A DNA stretch of 64,000 bases, from NCBI GenBank assembly GCA_017524385.1, contig JAFWSS010000161.1, positions 1-64,000 on the forward strand, written 5' to 3'. Below are positions 15,601 through 24,663 of the stretch, piece after piece (position 1 is the stretch's first letter; the number at the start of each line of letters is the position of its first letter). Source of the stretch: Prevotella sp. (GTDB lineage: Bacteria; Bacteroidota; Bacteroidia; Bacteroidales; Bacteroidaceae). A program made the position numbers and the translations under genes. The notes under the pieces were generated by a model. That model saw only the letters and a list, made by a program, of their open reading frames with translations. It ran no database searches and was not told where the DNA came from.

Positions 15601-17616
15601 ATGGAAAAAAGGAGCATCATAACCTTGTTCATTGCTCTCATCTTCATCACGGCGCACGCCCAACTTACCGACTGGCGGAATATTTCGAGCAAGAACTTCG
15701 TGATGAAAATCATCCACGACCAAAAATTCTTGTATGTCGGCACGAAGGGTGGCGGCATTTTGAAGATTGACAAGAATAGTGGAGAACAGACGGTGCTCAG
15801 CCGTGCCGACGGGACCATGACGGGCAATTCCATCACCGACATGGTCCTGCACAACGGCGAACTGTGGGTTGGCACGGAGTACAATGGTTTGGCAAGGGTG
15901 ACAAACAGCGGCATGGAGAAATACGACATGAAGAATGCGGGATTCCAAAGCAACCAGCATATTTCCGGCATTTTTTTCAACACCGACGGCACCATGCTCG
16001 TAGGAGGCATCGCTTGTTTGTACGCTTTCGACGGCAAGAAATGCACGGCCGAATACTACCTCAACCCTCTTAGCCCCTATGCCTATGTCAAGAAAATCAA
16101 GGCCGATGCTGATGGGAGGATTTGGGTGGCATCCTACGATGCTACGAACATGTGCAACCTCTGCCTCTTCACGTCCGAAGGCTTGGTGCCTTTCAACAAT
16201 CCTTACGGCAATGTGAATACTGTCGAAACCGACAAAAACGGATGCCTCTGGATGGCAACGAACAAAGGACTTGTGAAATATGACGGCAACGTTTTCACGT
16301 CTTATACGCCAGACAATTCGTCCTTGCCCGAGACGGACATCATAGACCTGACAGCCGACGAAAAGGGTGACCTTTGGATGGTGAGCGACCACTTCATTAC
16401 CATGTTCGACGGAACGAACTTCACGGCCTATCCCTATCAGTTGAATGTCGGGAACGATTACCTGCTGACCTTAGATGCTGACAACGATGGTGTGTATGTA
16501 GGCTCGCGGTTCGAGGGATTGCTGCGTATGGCCGACGGCGAAATGACGCCCATCACGCTCAAAGACAATATGCTATACGACAATGGAATGTCCTTTTCCA
16601 GCGGCTGCATCGACGGAAATGGCGATTTCTGCGTTTGCTCGCTAAACGGTTTCCATACCTACAACATTGACACAGGCGACTATAAGTTTGAACCTATGGC
16701 GCAGACCGCACAAACGGAGACCGACCGCAACGGCAATGTATGGATACTCTGGCCTTGGTTTTCCACCGACACCTGCCTCGTGGAAATCACCACGGCGGGC
16801 AAGACTGTATTCCTGAAAACCGACTATCCGTTCTGTGAGGCCAATGCCAACCTCATCAAGTTCGACCACCAAAACCGTCTCTGGGTGGCTACGGACAAAG
16901 GCTTTTTCGTTCGCAACGGCGATACGTGGACAGCATACAACAAAGACAATTCCGGCCTCTCGTTAGAGTATGTTCAAAGCATGGCATTCGACAGCAATAA
17001 TCGCCTTTGGTGTGGCACCAGAGGCGGAGGCCTGTTCCTTTTCGACGGTACACAATGGAGCAACCATACCACTTCCAACTCGTCCATCCCGTCCGATTAT
17101 GTTGGAGCAATGGCCGTCGATAACAAAGACGTGGTGTGGTTGAACTGCCGCGACCCTCGATATCCCGACACCATGGGGTTGGAATATGGTTACGGACTGA
17201 CCTGCTTCAACGGAAACAGGTGGACGACTTACAACCGCAACAACTCACCACTTCCAAGCAATTGTTTCTGGGACTTGCAGGTCGATACCGACAACAGAAA
17301 ATGGTTGGCCACCGCTGGCGACGTAGGTTTAGTCTGCTTTGACGATACCGGTTGGACTACCTACAACGTCGACAACTCCGGCATCGCACTCAACGAGGTC
17401 ACTAAAATCACGCTCGACCCCAGGCGCGACCTCATATGGCTCACCCAATACCCTGGTCTTGGCCTCTCCGTTGCACGAATGAACTGTGAAGGCTCCGCCA
17501 TCCGTAACGTCACCATTTCCACACCCTCTGATGTGTATTATGACTTGCAGGGCAGACCTGTCAAGAATCCCATGCGTGGCATCTTCATCAAGAATGGTCA
17601 AAAAGTCATCAAGTGA
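15601..17616 (+). CDS. Large secreted protein with two-component-regulator-type propeller repeats
   Basis: A 671-residue exported protein (signal MEKRSIITLFIALIFITAHA). The body is a run of blades with the pattern DxxGxLWMATNKGLVKYDG, as in the sensor propellers of hybrid two-component systems (about 14 blades between residues 30 and 620), but no transmembrane helix, kinase or regulator follows. The C-terminus, YYDLQGRPVKNPMRGIFIKN followed by GQKVIK, is the short conserved tail found on many Prevotella secreted proteins and probably a type IX-like sorting tail. Role: perhaps extracellular ligand binding. The start at 15601 places the signal peptide correctly. Confidence 0.75.
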   Translation: MEKRSIITLFIALIFITAHAQLTDWRNISSKNFVMKIIHDQKFLYVGTKGGGILKIDKNSGEQTVLSRADGTMTGNSITDMVLHNGELWVGTEYNGLARVTNSGMEKYDMKNAGFQSNQHISGIFFNTDGTMLVGGIACLYAFDGKKCTAEYYLNPLSPYAYVKKIKADADGRIWVASYDATNMCNLCLFTSEGLVPFNNPYGNVNTVETDKNGCLWMATNKGLVKYDGNVFTSYTPDNSSLPETDIIDLTADEKGDLWMVSDHFITMFDGTNFTAYPYQLNVGNDYLLTLDADNDGVYVGSRFEGLLRMADGEMTPITLKDNMLYDNGMSFSSGCIDGNGDFCVCSLNGFHTYNIDTGDYKFEPMAQTAQTETDRNGNVWILWPWFSTDTCLVEITTAGKTVFLKTDYPFCEANANLIKFDHQNRLWVATDKGFFVRNGDTWTAYNKDNSGLSLEYVQSMAFDSNNRLWCGTRGGGLFLFDGTQWSNHTTSNSSIPSDYVGAMAVDNKDVVWLNCRDPRYPDTMGLEYGYGLTCFNGNRWTTYNRNNSPLPSNCFWDLQVDTDNRKWLATAGDVGLVCFDDTGWTTYNVDNSGIALNEVTKITLDPRRDLIWLTQYPGLGLSVARMNCEGSAIRNVTISTPSDVYYDLQGRPVKNPMRGIFIKNGQKVIK

Positions 17617-17643
17617 GTTCGTAAACTTGAAAATCTTTCAAGC

Positions 17644-17706
17644 CACCAGCCACAAGCGATGTTGCCTTGTACGGCTTGTTTGCCGATGCTGATGATTTCC
17701 GTGTCG
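17644..17706 (-). pseudogene. Short duplicated fragment of the flavodoxin-family gene
   Basis: On the minus strand this stretch reads VDTEIISIGKQAVQGNIACG, and its DNA is nearly identical to 7330-7394 of the flavodoxin/Isf-like gene: a core of about 58 bp differs at only two adjacent positions (TGC to AAC, Cys to Asn, which removes the first cluster cysteine). No start, stop or flanking homology remains. It sits in the gap between convergent genes, about 10 kb from the intact gene. Confidence 0.75.
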
Positions 17707-17735
17707 ACACTCAATGAATATTCCCACGTGCAATG

Positions 17736-18512
17736 CTATTGTTTCTCCGTCAGATACTTCCAGTAGCGGCGGGGCATATCGTTGAGTTGCTTGCGGGGAT
17801 TCAGACGCTCACGGATGCAGATGGCTTTGAAGTAGGTGCGCCAGAGGTCTTGCAGCAGATGATCGTCGCTGCTGAGGAGTTCGTCGGAGAGTTTGCCGTC
17901 GTCCAATGAGAAGGGAACCGATGCCTCATCCTCGAAGGTGACACGTAGGGGTTGCGACTCTCCGTCGTAGTGATAGGCGTAGTGACGGTGGGCGTCATAG
18001 ATGAGCCATGGTTGGTCGTTGAAACGGTCGCGGAAATGGTTGATGACAAGGGGCAGGACGTTGTGGTCGGGTGAGATGACGGAGAGGTATGTGCCGTCCT
18101 TCGCCTTCTGAAAGCGCACAAACTGCATCATGCGGTGGGCTTCGTGCGCCACGCGTCGGGCTATCTGTGTCACGGCAAGCACGTCGGGGTCGGCAAAGTT
18201 TCGCACCACCTCGCGCCCTTGTCGGAACACCTTGCACACGACCATGAACAGCGGTTGCCACAGTTCCTTCAATTCCGACAGTTGACTGGTGGAAATCATC
18301 CGCATGGCGTCCCGTGGCAACTTCTTCTCCAACCCGGTCCATACTCGACGTGCCTTCTCCGTGTCGGTGGACACCTTATGGATATGTTCACAAAACAGGG
18401 GCAGCACATCACCGCCCGTCAACAAACGCTCTGGCTCTTCTTTCAGCAGGAAGGCGTCGAACACAGCCGAGAGCAGACCGTCCATCGTGCCGTCAAACAC
18501 ATACACCGTCAT
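17736..18512 (-). CDS. TIGR03915-family putative DNA repair protein
   Basis: A 258-residue protein that starts MTVYVFDGTMDGLLSAVFDA, the signature of TIGR03915, and keeps the family's central MMQFVRFQKAKDGTYLSVIS and C-terminal MPRRYWKYLTE. In the family it is always next to a radical SAM partner (TIGR03916), as here, where its ATG overlaps the partner's stop by 4 nt (ATGA), so the two are translationally coupled. The biochemical role is unproven; DNA repair or modification is inferred from the uracil-DNA-glycosylase-like fusions of related proteins. Confidence 0.85.
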   Translation of the reverse strand: MTVYVFDGTMDGLLSAVFDAFLLKEEPERLLTGGDVLPLFCEHIHKVSTDTEKARRVWTGLEKKLPRDAMRMISTSQLSELKELWQPLFMVVCKVFRQGREVVRNFADPDVLAVTQIARRVAHEAHRMMQFVRFQKAKDGTYLSVISPDHNVLPLVINHFRDRFNDQPWLIYDAHRHYAYHYDGESQPLRVTFEDEASVPFSLDDGKLSDELLSSDDHLLQDLWRTYFKAICIRERLNPRKQLNDMPRRYWKYLTEKQ

Positions 18513-19798
18513 TCTGCAAAATCCAGTTTTAGTTGCATTTCCTCTGCCGCTCGCTTCCTCTGCGCCTTCGATACGAGCAGTGGGCGCAGGCGCTCGGGAC
18601 GCAGTTCGTTGATGCCTATGGTGGGTTGTGAGTAAGTCGAGGTCAGTTCGCCACAGGTGATGAAATATTTGGCTTTCTTCATCACCACGCCCATCTTCTT
18701 CAGATGGTAGGAGGTCAGGCGTCCCGAACGGCGGGCGTTTACGATGAGCATGGCCGACTTCGTGCCGAGGCCGGGCACGCGCAGCAACTTTTCATAGCTG
18801 GCGGTGTTGATGTCCACGGGGAAGTACTCAGGGTGACGCAACGCCCAGGCCAGTTTGGGGTCTATCTCCAGGTCGAGGTGGGTGTGGTGGTCGTCCACAA
18901 TCTCGTCGACCGTGAAGTGATAGAACCGCAACAACCAGTCGGCTTGGTACAGACGGTTTTCGCGGACGAGTGGTGGTTGTTTCAGAATGGGCAGGCGGGG
19001 GTCGTAGGTGTTCACGCTGACGTATCCAGAGTAATATACGCGCCGCATCTGTGCCTGACCGTAGAGTGACGATGACATCTGTAGGATGTCGCGGTCGCTC
19101 TCACTGGTGGCGCCTACGATCATCTGCGTTGATTGCCCGGCTGGCACGAAGCGGGGCGCATGGCGGTATTTGTGACGCTCTTCCTTGTTCTCAAGGATGC
19201 CTTGGCGGATGATTTGCATGGGTTGGAACACGCTTTGGTGGTCTTTCTCCGGTGCAAGAAGTTTGAGTGATTCCTCTCGGGGTATCTCGATGTTCACGCT
19301 CATGCGGTCGGCCCAGCGGCCAGCCTCGGTGAGCAGTTCCTGTGATGCCCCGGGTATGCTCTTCAAGTGGATGTAGCCGTTGAAGCGGTGCACCGTGCGC
19401 AGGTCGCGGACAATGGCCACGAGGCGCTCCATCGTGTAGTCGGGGGTGCGCACCACGCCGCTCGACAGAAACAGTCCCTCGATGTAGTTGCGGCGGTAGA
19501 ACTCCATTGTGATTTCCTCCAGTTCCGAGACGGAGAGCGTGGCTCGCCGGATGTCGTTGGAGCGGCGGTTGATGCAGTAGGCGCAGTCGTAGATGCAGTA
19601 GTTGGTGAGCATCACCTTCAACAGGGATATGCATCGCCCGTCATCGGCAAACGAGTGGCAGATGCCCACGCCGCCAACGGTGTTGCCCACCATGCCCTTG
19701 CGGCCGCTGCGTACGGTGCCGCTCGACGAGCACGACACATCGTATTTCGCCGACTCTGCGAGTATCCGCAGGCGCTCCATTGTTTTCTCTGTCAACAT
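18509..19798 (-). CDS. Radical SAM putative DNA modification/repair protein (TIGR03916)
   Basis: A 429-residue radical SAM enzyme. The 4Fe-4S motif CIYDCAYC (C-x3-C-x2-C) is near residue 70, preceded by LLKVMLTNY. GLFLSSGV and the TIM-barrel segment FNGYIHLKSIPGA follow. The C-terminus holds a helix-hairpin-helix DNA-binding motif (YEKLLRVPGLGTKSAMLIV, about 345-365), consistent with action on DNA. It forms a two-gene operon with the TIGR03915 gene. A near-consensus -7 box (TACCTTTA, minus strand, 19872-19879) could drive it. Substrate unknown. Confidence 0.9.
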   Translation of the reverse strand: MLTEKTMERLRILAESAKYDVSCSSSGTVRSGRKGMVGNTVGGVGICHSFADDGRCISLLKVMLTNYCIYDCAYCINRRSNDIRRATLSVSELEEITMEFYRRNYIEGLFLSSGVVRTPDYTMERLVAIVRDLRTVHRFNGYIHLKSIPGASQELLTEAGRWADRMSVNIEIPREESLKLLAPEKDHQSVFQPMQIIRQGILENKEERHKYRHAPRFVPAGQSTQMIVGATSESDRDILQMSSSLYGQAQMRRVYYSGYVSVNTYDPRLPILKQPPLVRENRLYQADWLLRFYHFTVDEIVDDHHTHLDLEIDPKLAWALRHPEYFPVDINTASYEKLLRVPGLGTKSAMLIVNARRSGRLTSYHLKKMGVVMKKAKYFITCGELTSTYSQPTIGINELRPERLRPLLVSKAQRKRAAEEMQLKLDFAE

Positions 19799-19991
19799 AA
19801 TGCCGATGGTTTATGAGTATCACACTTTGGGCGTCTCTACATTTGCCATATCCTATTCTTCAATTCCGTTGTAAAGGTAAGGCTTTTTTGTGAGAGCACC
19901 AAATTTTATGATATCATAAATCCATCTGCAAGTGTTTTCAGGTCCTTGCAAAGGCAATAGTTTCTATAGTCTCTTTAGTTTCTAAAGGATA

Positions 19992-21656
19992 TCAATAAGC
20001 TTGCTCGTGGACACCTTTGACGGCACGTCCGCTGGGATCGTTCATATTCTTAAAGGCCTCATCCCACTGTAGGGCGATAGCGGTGGAGCAAGCCACGGAT
20101 GCTTCCTGGTTGACGGAGCGGGCGGCGGAGTCGCTGGGGAAATGCTCTGCGAAGATGCTTCGATAGAAATACTCCTCCTTGCATAGCGGTGGGTTGATGG
20201 GGAATCGCTCGGCGGCGTGAGCCATCTGCTCATCGGTGACTGCTTCGGAGGTGATTCGTTTCAAGGTGTCAATCCACGAATAGCCGACACCGTCGCTGAA
20301 CTGCTCTTTTTGGCGCCAGGCCACTTCTTGCGGGAGCATGTCGGAAAAGGCCTCGCGCACAATCTTCTTTTCCATCATAGTGCCCGTACACATCTTCGCC
20401 TCCGGGTTGGTGCGCATGGCGACATCCAGGAACTCCTTGTCGAGGAAAGGCACACGGCCTTCAACACCCCAGGCCGACAGGCTCTTGTTGGCACGGAGAC
20501 AGTCGTAAAGGTGGAGCTTCGAGAGTTTTCGCACCGTCTCCTCATGGAATGCCTTGGCGTTGGGTGCCTTGTGGAAGTAGAGGTATCCACCGAAGATTTC
20601 GTCTGCTCCCTCGCCAGAGAGCACCATCTTGATGCCCATCGACTTGATGACGCGGGCCAGCAGATACATCGGCGTGGAGGCACGGACGGTGGTGACATCA
20701 TAGGTCTCGATGAAATAGATGACATCTCGTATGGCGTCGAGACCCTCCTGGATGGTGTAGTTGATTTCGTGATGTACGGTGCCGATGTGGTCGGCCACGA
20801 GTTTGGCTTTTGCCAAGTCGGGCGCTCCTTTCAGCCCCACGGCGAAGGAGTGCAGGCGGGGCCAGTAAGCCTTCGTCTTCGAGTCGTCTTCTATGCGCAT
20901 CTCGGAATACTTCTCGGCGATGGCTGAGATGACAGAGGAGTCGAGGCCGCCGGAGAGCAACACGCCGTAAGGCACGTCGGACATCAGTTGCCGCTTCACG
21001 GCATCTTCAAGGGCGTCGTGAATGGCCTCCACAGAGGCGGCGTTGTCTTTCACCGCAGTGTAATCGAACCAGTCGCGGTGATAGTAACGTTTCATCCCCG
21101 GGTCTTTGCTCCAGTAATAATGACCGGGCAGGAAGGGCTCGTATTGCTCGCATTGCCCTTCGAGAGCTTTCAGTTCAGAGGCGACGTACACCGTGCCGTC
21201 GGAGTCGTAGCCGATGTAAAGAGGTATCACGCCGATGGGGTCGCGGGCAATCAGGAACTCGTCTCGCTCTTCGTCGTAGAGCACGAATGCGAAGATGCCG
21301 CTCAACTCTTCGAGGAAGTTGATTCCTTTCTCGCGATAGAGTGGCAAAATGACCTCGCAGTCGGAACCTGTCTGAAAATCGTATTGCCCGGCATGGCTTC
21401 GACGTATCTCTTGATGGTTGTATATCTCACCATTCACCGCCAGCACCTGTTTGCGGTCGGGAGAGAATAATGGTTGACTGCCACTCACCGGGTCGACAAT
21501 GCTCAGTCGCTCGTGGGCGAGGATGGCACTGCCGCCACAGTAGATGCCACTCCAGTCGGGGCCGCGATGACGGATTTTCTGACTCATTCGCAACGCTTTC
21601 TCTCTCAGTTCTTTGGTCTGCTCTTTGACATTCAATATTGATACGATTCCACACAT
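19992..21656 (-). CDS. asnB: Asparagine synthase (glutamine-hydrolysing)
   Basis: Makes asparagine from aspartate, ATP and glutamine. The N-terminal class II glutaminase starts at Cys2 (MCGIVSIL) with RHRGPDWSG, ERLSIVDP and VNGEIYNH. The C-terminal synthetase has the PP-loop LLSGGLDSSVIS (about 232) and VLSGEGADEIFGGY (about 350). Length 554 matches E. coli AsnB. It is the last gene of the amidotransferase operon, 12 bp after the truncated carB, and may also have its own promoter at 21681-21688. Confidence 0.95.
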   Translation of the reverse strand: MCGIVSILNVKEQTKELREKALRMSQKIRHRGPDWSGIYCGGSAILAHERLSIVDPVSGSQPLFSPDRKQVLAVNGEIYNHQEIRRSHAGQYDFQTGSDCEVILPLYREKGINFLEELSGIFAFVLYDEERDEFLIARDPIGVIPLYIGYDSDGTVYVASELKALEGQCEQYEPFLPGHYYWSKDPGMKRYYHRDWFDYTAVKDNAASVEAIHDALEDAVKRQLMSDVPYGVLLSGGLDSSVISAIAEKYSEMRIEDDSKTKAYWPRLHSFAVGLKGAPDLAKAKLVADHIGTVHHEINYTIQEGLDAIRDVIYFIETYDVTTVRASTPMYLLARVIKSMGIKMVLSGEGADEIFGGYLYFHKAPNAKAFHEETVRKLSKLHLYDCLRANKSLSAWGVEGRVPFLDKEFLDVAMRTNPEAKMCTGTMMEKKIVREAFSDMLPQEVAWRQKEQFSDGVGYSWIDTLKRITSEAVTDEQMAHAAERFPINPPLCKEEYFYRSIFAEHFPSDSAARSVNQEASVACSTAIALQWDEAFKNMNDPSGRAVKGVHEQAY

Positions 21657-21668
21657 GGTCTTATTCTT

Positions 21669-24659
21669 TTAAAGGTATGACAAATATAGGTAATTGGTTT
21701 GGGCAGGATATTCCGCTGCGAGGGTGTCAATCTGGTTGACGGTTGGCACGATGTCAAGTTCCTTGCGCCAGGAGCGTACCAACAATCCTGCTTTTTCCAT
21801 AGACATGGATGACTCCAGGCCCAATGCCCGGCCAATTTGGAAGTCGGAGAATCCGTATGTCTTGGCTTTGCGAAGCAAAGATGCGAACTCAGGTTCTTCT
21901 ATGTGTTCTATGAGTTCCAATGGTTCCATGAAAGTCACAAGGTCGGCAAGATAGGAGTGCTCCTTCAATTGTTGGTCGATGCTGACGATATGTCTGAGTT
22001 TTTGCAGGAACCAACGGTCGATCATCGTCAACTGGTGAATCTGCTCAATGCTGTAGCCTGTCTTCAGTGCTTTCGACACCAAGAAGATGCGCATGTCGGT
22101 GGGGTTGTGCAATTGAAGATTGAAGATTGAAGATTGAAAATTGAAGACAGTGCCTTGGTCGGTGGGGCCATTATCAATTTTCAATATTCCATCTTCAATA
22201 TTTTTGTTTTCCACGAATCCGTGCATGCCTTGTCCTATCATGCGCAAGCCTTTCTGAAGCGCCTCCTCAAAAGTGCGCCCGACGGCCATCACCTCGCCCA
22301 CGCTCTTCATCGATGAACCGAGTTGGCGTTTCACGCCTTGAAACTTCGTCAGGTCCCATCGTGGTATCTTGCACACCACGTAGTCGAGTGCAGGTTCGAA
22401 GAAGGCGCTGGTGGTCTTGGTGACGGAGTTCTTCAAGTCGAAGAGCCCATAGCCCAGACCCAGTTTGGCGGCGACGAAGGCCAGTGGATAACCTGTCGCC
22501 TTCGATGCCAGTGCCGAAGAGCGTGACAGGCGGGCATTGACTTCTATCACCCGATAGTCTTCCGACTGTGGGTCGAGGGCGTACTGTACGTTGCACTCGC
22601 CCACGATGCCGATGTGACGGATGATTTTGATGGCCAGTGCACGCAGTTTGTGATATTCCGCATTACTGAGAGTCTGACTTGGTGCTACGACGATGCTTTC
22701 ACCCGTATGGATGCCCAGTGGGTCCAGGTTTTCCATATTGCAGACGGTGATGCAGTTGTCGTAGCGGTCGCGCACCACTTCATACTCGATTTCTTTCCAG
22801 CCCTTCAATGACTTTTCCACTAGCACTTGGGGGGAAAACGAGAAGGCTTCCTCGGCTTGTGTCAGAAGTTCCTCTTCGTTGTCGCAGAAGCCAGAGCCAA
22901 GACCTCCCAGTGCGTATGCCGCACGGAGAATGACTGGGAATCCTAGTTCTCTGGCGGCTTTTTTCACCTCTTCCACCGTGTTGCATGCTTCACTCTTGAT
23001 GGTGTTCACGCCGATTTCGTCGAGTCGCTTTACAAACAAGTCGCGGTCTTCCGTGTCGATGATGGCCTGTATGGGTGTGCCAAGCACCCTCACCCCATAG
23101 CGGTCGAGTACGCCCCTATGATGGAGTTCCACACCGCAGTTTAGCGCTGTCTGTCCGCCAAAGGAAAGCAAGATGCCATCGGGACGTTCTTTCTCAATGA
23201 TGCGTTCCACGAAGTCGGCTTGTACGGGTTGGAAATACACGGTGTCAGCCACTCCTTCAGATGTCTGCACCGTGGCAATGTTCGGATTGATGAGTACCGA
23301 GTGGATGCCCTCTTCTTTCATCGCCTTCAAGGCTTGGGCGCCGCTGTAATCAAACTCGCCCGCCTGCCCGATTTTCAGCGCACCGCTGCCCAAGATGAGC
23401 ACTTTTTTCACGGAAGGCCTCGTAGGCTCAATGGGTCTTATGGGTCTTATGGGGGTAATGGGGTTAATGGGACTAATGGGCTTTGGGTGTTCTTCCAGCA
23501 TTTTCACAAACTCGTCGAAGAGGAATTCCGTGTCAACGGGACCGGAGCACGCCTCTGGGTGAAATTGAGCCGACATCCAGGGTTTTGTTTTATGGCGGAT
23601 GCCCTCGTTGGAACCGTCGTTCATATTGACGAAAAGAGGTTCCCAGTCTTCGGGCAAGGTGGAGTCATCCACCGCATAGCCGTGATTCTGAGAGGTGATG
23701 AAGCATTGGCTGGACATGGTGTCAATGGTATTCCTGTTATCTCTAGTCTCCCTGGAAACCATCATCACAGGTTGGTTGTGGCTGCGATGACCGTATTTCA
23801 GTTTGTAGGTCTTTGCGCCCGCAGCCTTTGCCAGTAGTTGGTTGCCGAGACAGATGCCCATGCACGGTCTCACATGTTCGTTGTCCAGGAAAGCCTTGAT
23901 ATGCTCTACGGTTTTTTCACAACGTTCGGGGTCGCCAGGGCCGTTGGCGAGGAACAGCCCGTCGAAGTCGAGGGTGTTGAAGTCGTAGTCCCATGGCACG
24001 CGTACCACTTCTATGCCACGCTTGAGCAGACAGCGGATGATGTTCGCCTTTACGCCGCAATCGACCAGTACCACACGATGCCGTTTCTCACTGAAAGGCT
24101 GATAGGTGATGACCTCCTTGCAACTCACTTGCGCCACCCAGTTCACGCTGCCATAGTCTTTGTGCTCAGCAGTTTTAGCGGTAGCATAGGAAGAGGACAG
24201 TATCTCAATCCTTCCCATCATCACGCCTCGTTCCCTGATCATCATCGTCAACCGTCGGGTGTCTATTCCGGTTATTGCCGGGACGTCCTCCCTTTTCAGC
24301 CAATCAGCCAGCGGCTCTTTGGCATTCCAATGCGAAAAAGTCTCGCTATAGTCGGCCACGACCAATGCCTTGGCATGGATTTTTTCGCTTTCCATCAACA
24401 GAGGCAGCCCGTTGTCGTCTATTCCCGTTTCCGGTACTCCGTAGTTGCCAATCAACGGATAGGTCGTCACCAATATCTGTCCTGCATAACTCGGGTCGGA
24501 GAGACTCTCGGGGTAACCTGTCATAGCCGTGTTGAAAACCACCTCGCCCGACACGTTGTGTGCTGCACCAAACGACGTTCCGCAGAACTCGGTGCCGTTT
24601 TCGAGAATCAGTTTTGCCATTCCCATGCCATGCGCTGTTGCCTGTAATCTTTCTTTCAT
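21669..24659 (-). CDS. carAB: CarA-CarB fusion carbamoyl-phosphate synthase lacking the second half of CarB
   Basis: Residues about 1-385 are a complete CarA: VVFNTAMTGYPES, RTIT-like IDTRRLTMMIRERG, the glutaminase Cys in GICLGNQLL, and FHPEACSGP. A proline-rich linker (SPINPITPIRPIRPIEP, about 390-415), encoded by a 9-bp tandem repeat, leads straight into CarB (KKVLILGSGALKIGQAGEFD). The first ATP-grasp (carboxyphosphate) half and oligomerisation domain are intact, with VIRPAY-like VILRAAYALGGLGSG, VIEVNARLSRSSALASKATG. The protein then stops at YLYLSYL; the second ATP-grasp half and the MGS-type allosteric domain (about 500 residues) are absent. A 21-residue repeat-derived insertion lies within CarB (22095-22157). 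The start is uncertain (24662, 24659 or further in). Confidence 0.85.
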   Translation of the reverse strand: MKERLQATAHGMGMAKLILENGTEFCGTSFGAAHNVSGEVVFNTAMTGYPESLSDPSYAGQILVTTYPLIGNYGVPETGIDDNGLPLLMESEKIHAKALVVADYSETFSHWNAKEPLADWLKREDVPAITGIDTRRLTMMIRERGVMMGRIEILSSSYATAKTAEHKDYGSVNWVAQVSCKEVITYQPFSEKRHRVVLVDCGVKANIIRCLLKRGIEVVRVPWDYDFNTLDFDGLFLANGPGDPERCEKTVEHIKAFLDNEHVRPCMGICLGNQLLAKAAGAKTYKLKYGHRSHNQPVMMVSRETRDNRNTIDTMSSQCFITSQNHGYAVDDSTLPEDWEPLFVNMNDGSNEGIRHKTKPWMSAQFHPEACSGPVDTEFLFDEFVKMLEEHPKPISPINPITPIRPIRPIEPTRPSVKKVLILGSGALKIGQAGEFDYSGAQALKAMKEEGIHSVLINPNIATVQTSEGVADTVYFQPVQADFVERIIEKERPDGILLSFGGQTALNCGVELHHRGVLDRYGVRVLGTPIQAIIDTEDRDLFVKRLDEIGVNTIKSEACNTVEEVKKAARELGFPVILRAAYALGGLGSGFCDNEEELLTQAEEAFSFSPQVLVEKSLKGWKEIEYEVVRDRYDNCITVCNMENLDPLGIHTGESIVVAPSQTLSNAEYHKLRALAIKIIRHIGIVGECNVQYALDPQSEDYRVIEVNARLSRSSALASKATGYPLAFVAAKLGLGYGLFDLKNSVTKTTSAFFEPALDYVVCKIPRWDLTKFQGVKRQLGSSMKSVGEVMAVGRTFEEALQKGLRMIGQGMHGFVENKNIEDGILKIDNGPTDQGTVFNFQSSIFNLQLHNPTDMRIFLVSKALKTGYSIEQIHQLTMIDRWFLQKLRHIVSIDQQLKEHSYLADLVTFMEPLELIEHIEEPEFASLLRKAKTYGFSDFQIGRALGLESSMSMEKAGLLVRSWRKELDIVPTVNQIDTLAAEYPAQTNYLYLSYL
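21681..21688 (-). promoter_or_regulatory. Possible internal -7 promoter box for asnB
   Basis: TATATTTG on the minus strand lies within the last codons of the carA-carB fusion (encoding LYLS), 25 bp upstream of the asnB ATG. The spacing suits a promoter, but these codons also fit native CarB, so the match may be chance. Confidence 0.35.
22095..22167 (-). repeat. Family A repeat insertion inside carB, between 10-bp direct repeats
   Basis: GTCGGTGGGG occurs at 22095-22104 and 22158-22167, exactly 63 bp apart, with an array of ATTGAAGATTGAAG units between. In protein terms the triplet PTD appears twice, and VFNFQSSIFNLQLHN sits between the copies. The insertion keeps the frame. A second, oppositely oriented array-like stretch lies at 22172-22205 (encoding NIEDGILKID). 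Confidence 0.8.
23420..23492 (-). repeat. Tandem 9-bp repeat encoding the CarA-CarB linker
   Basis: Units of the type ATGGGTCTT/ATGGGGTTA/ATGGGACTA on the plus strand repeat about seven times and, on the coding strand, give the I-x-P tripeptide series of the linker. The other repeat arrays here are mostly intergenic, so this is probably a former carA-carB spacer that became coding. Confidence 0.75.
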
Positions 24660-24663
24660 CATG

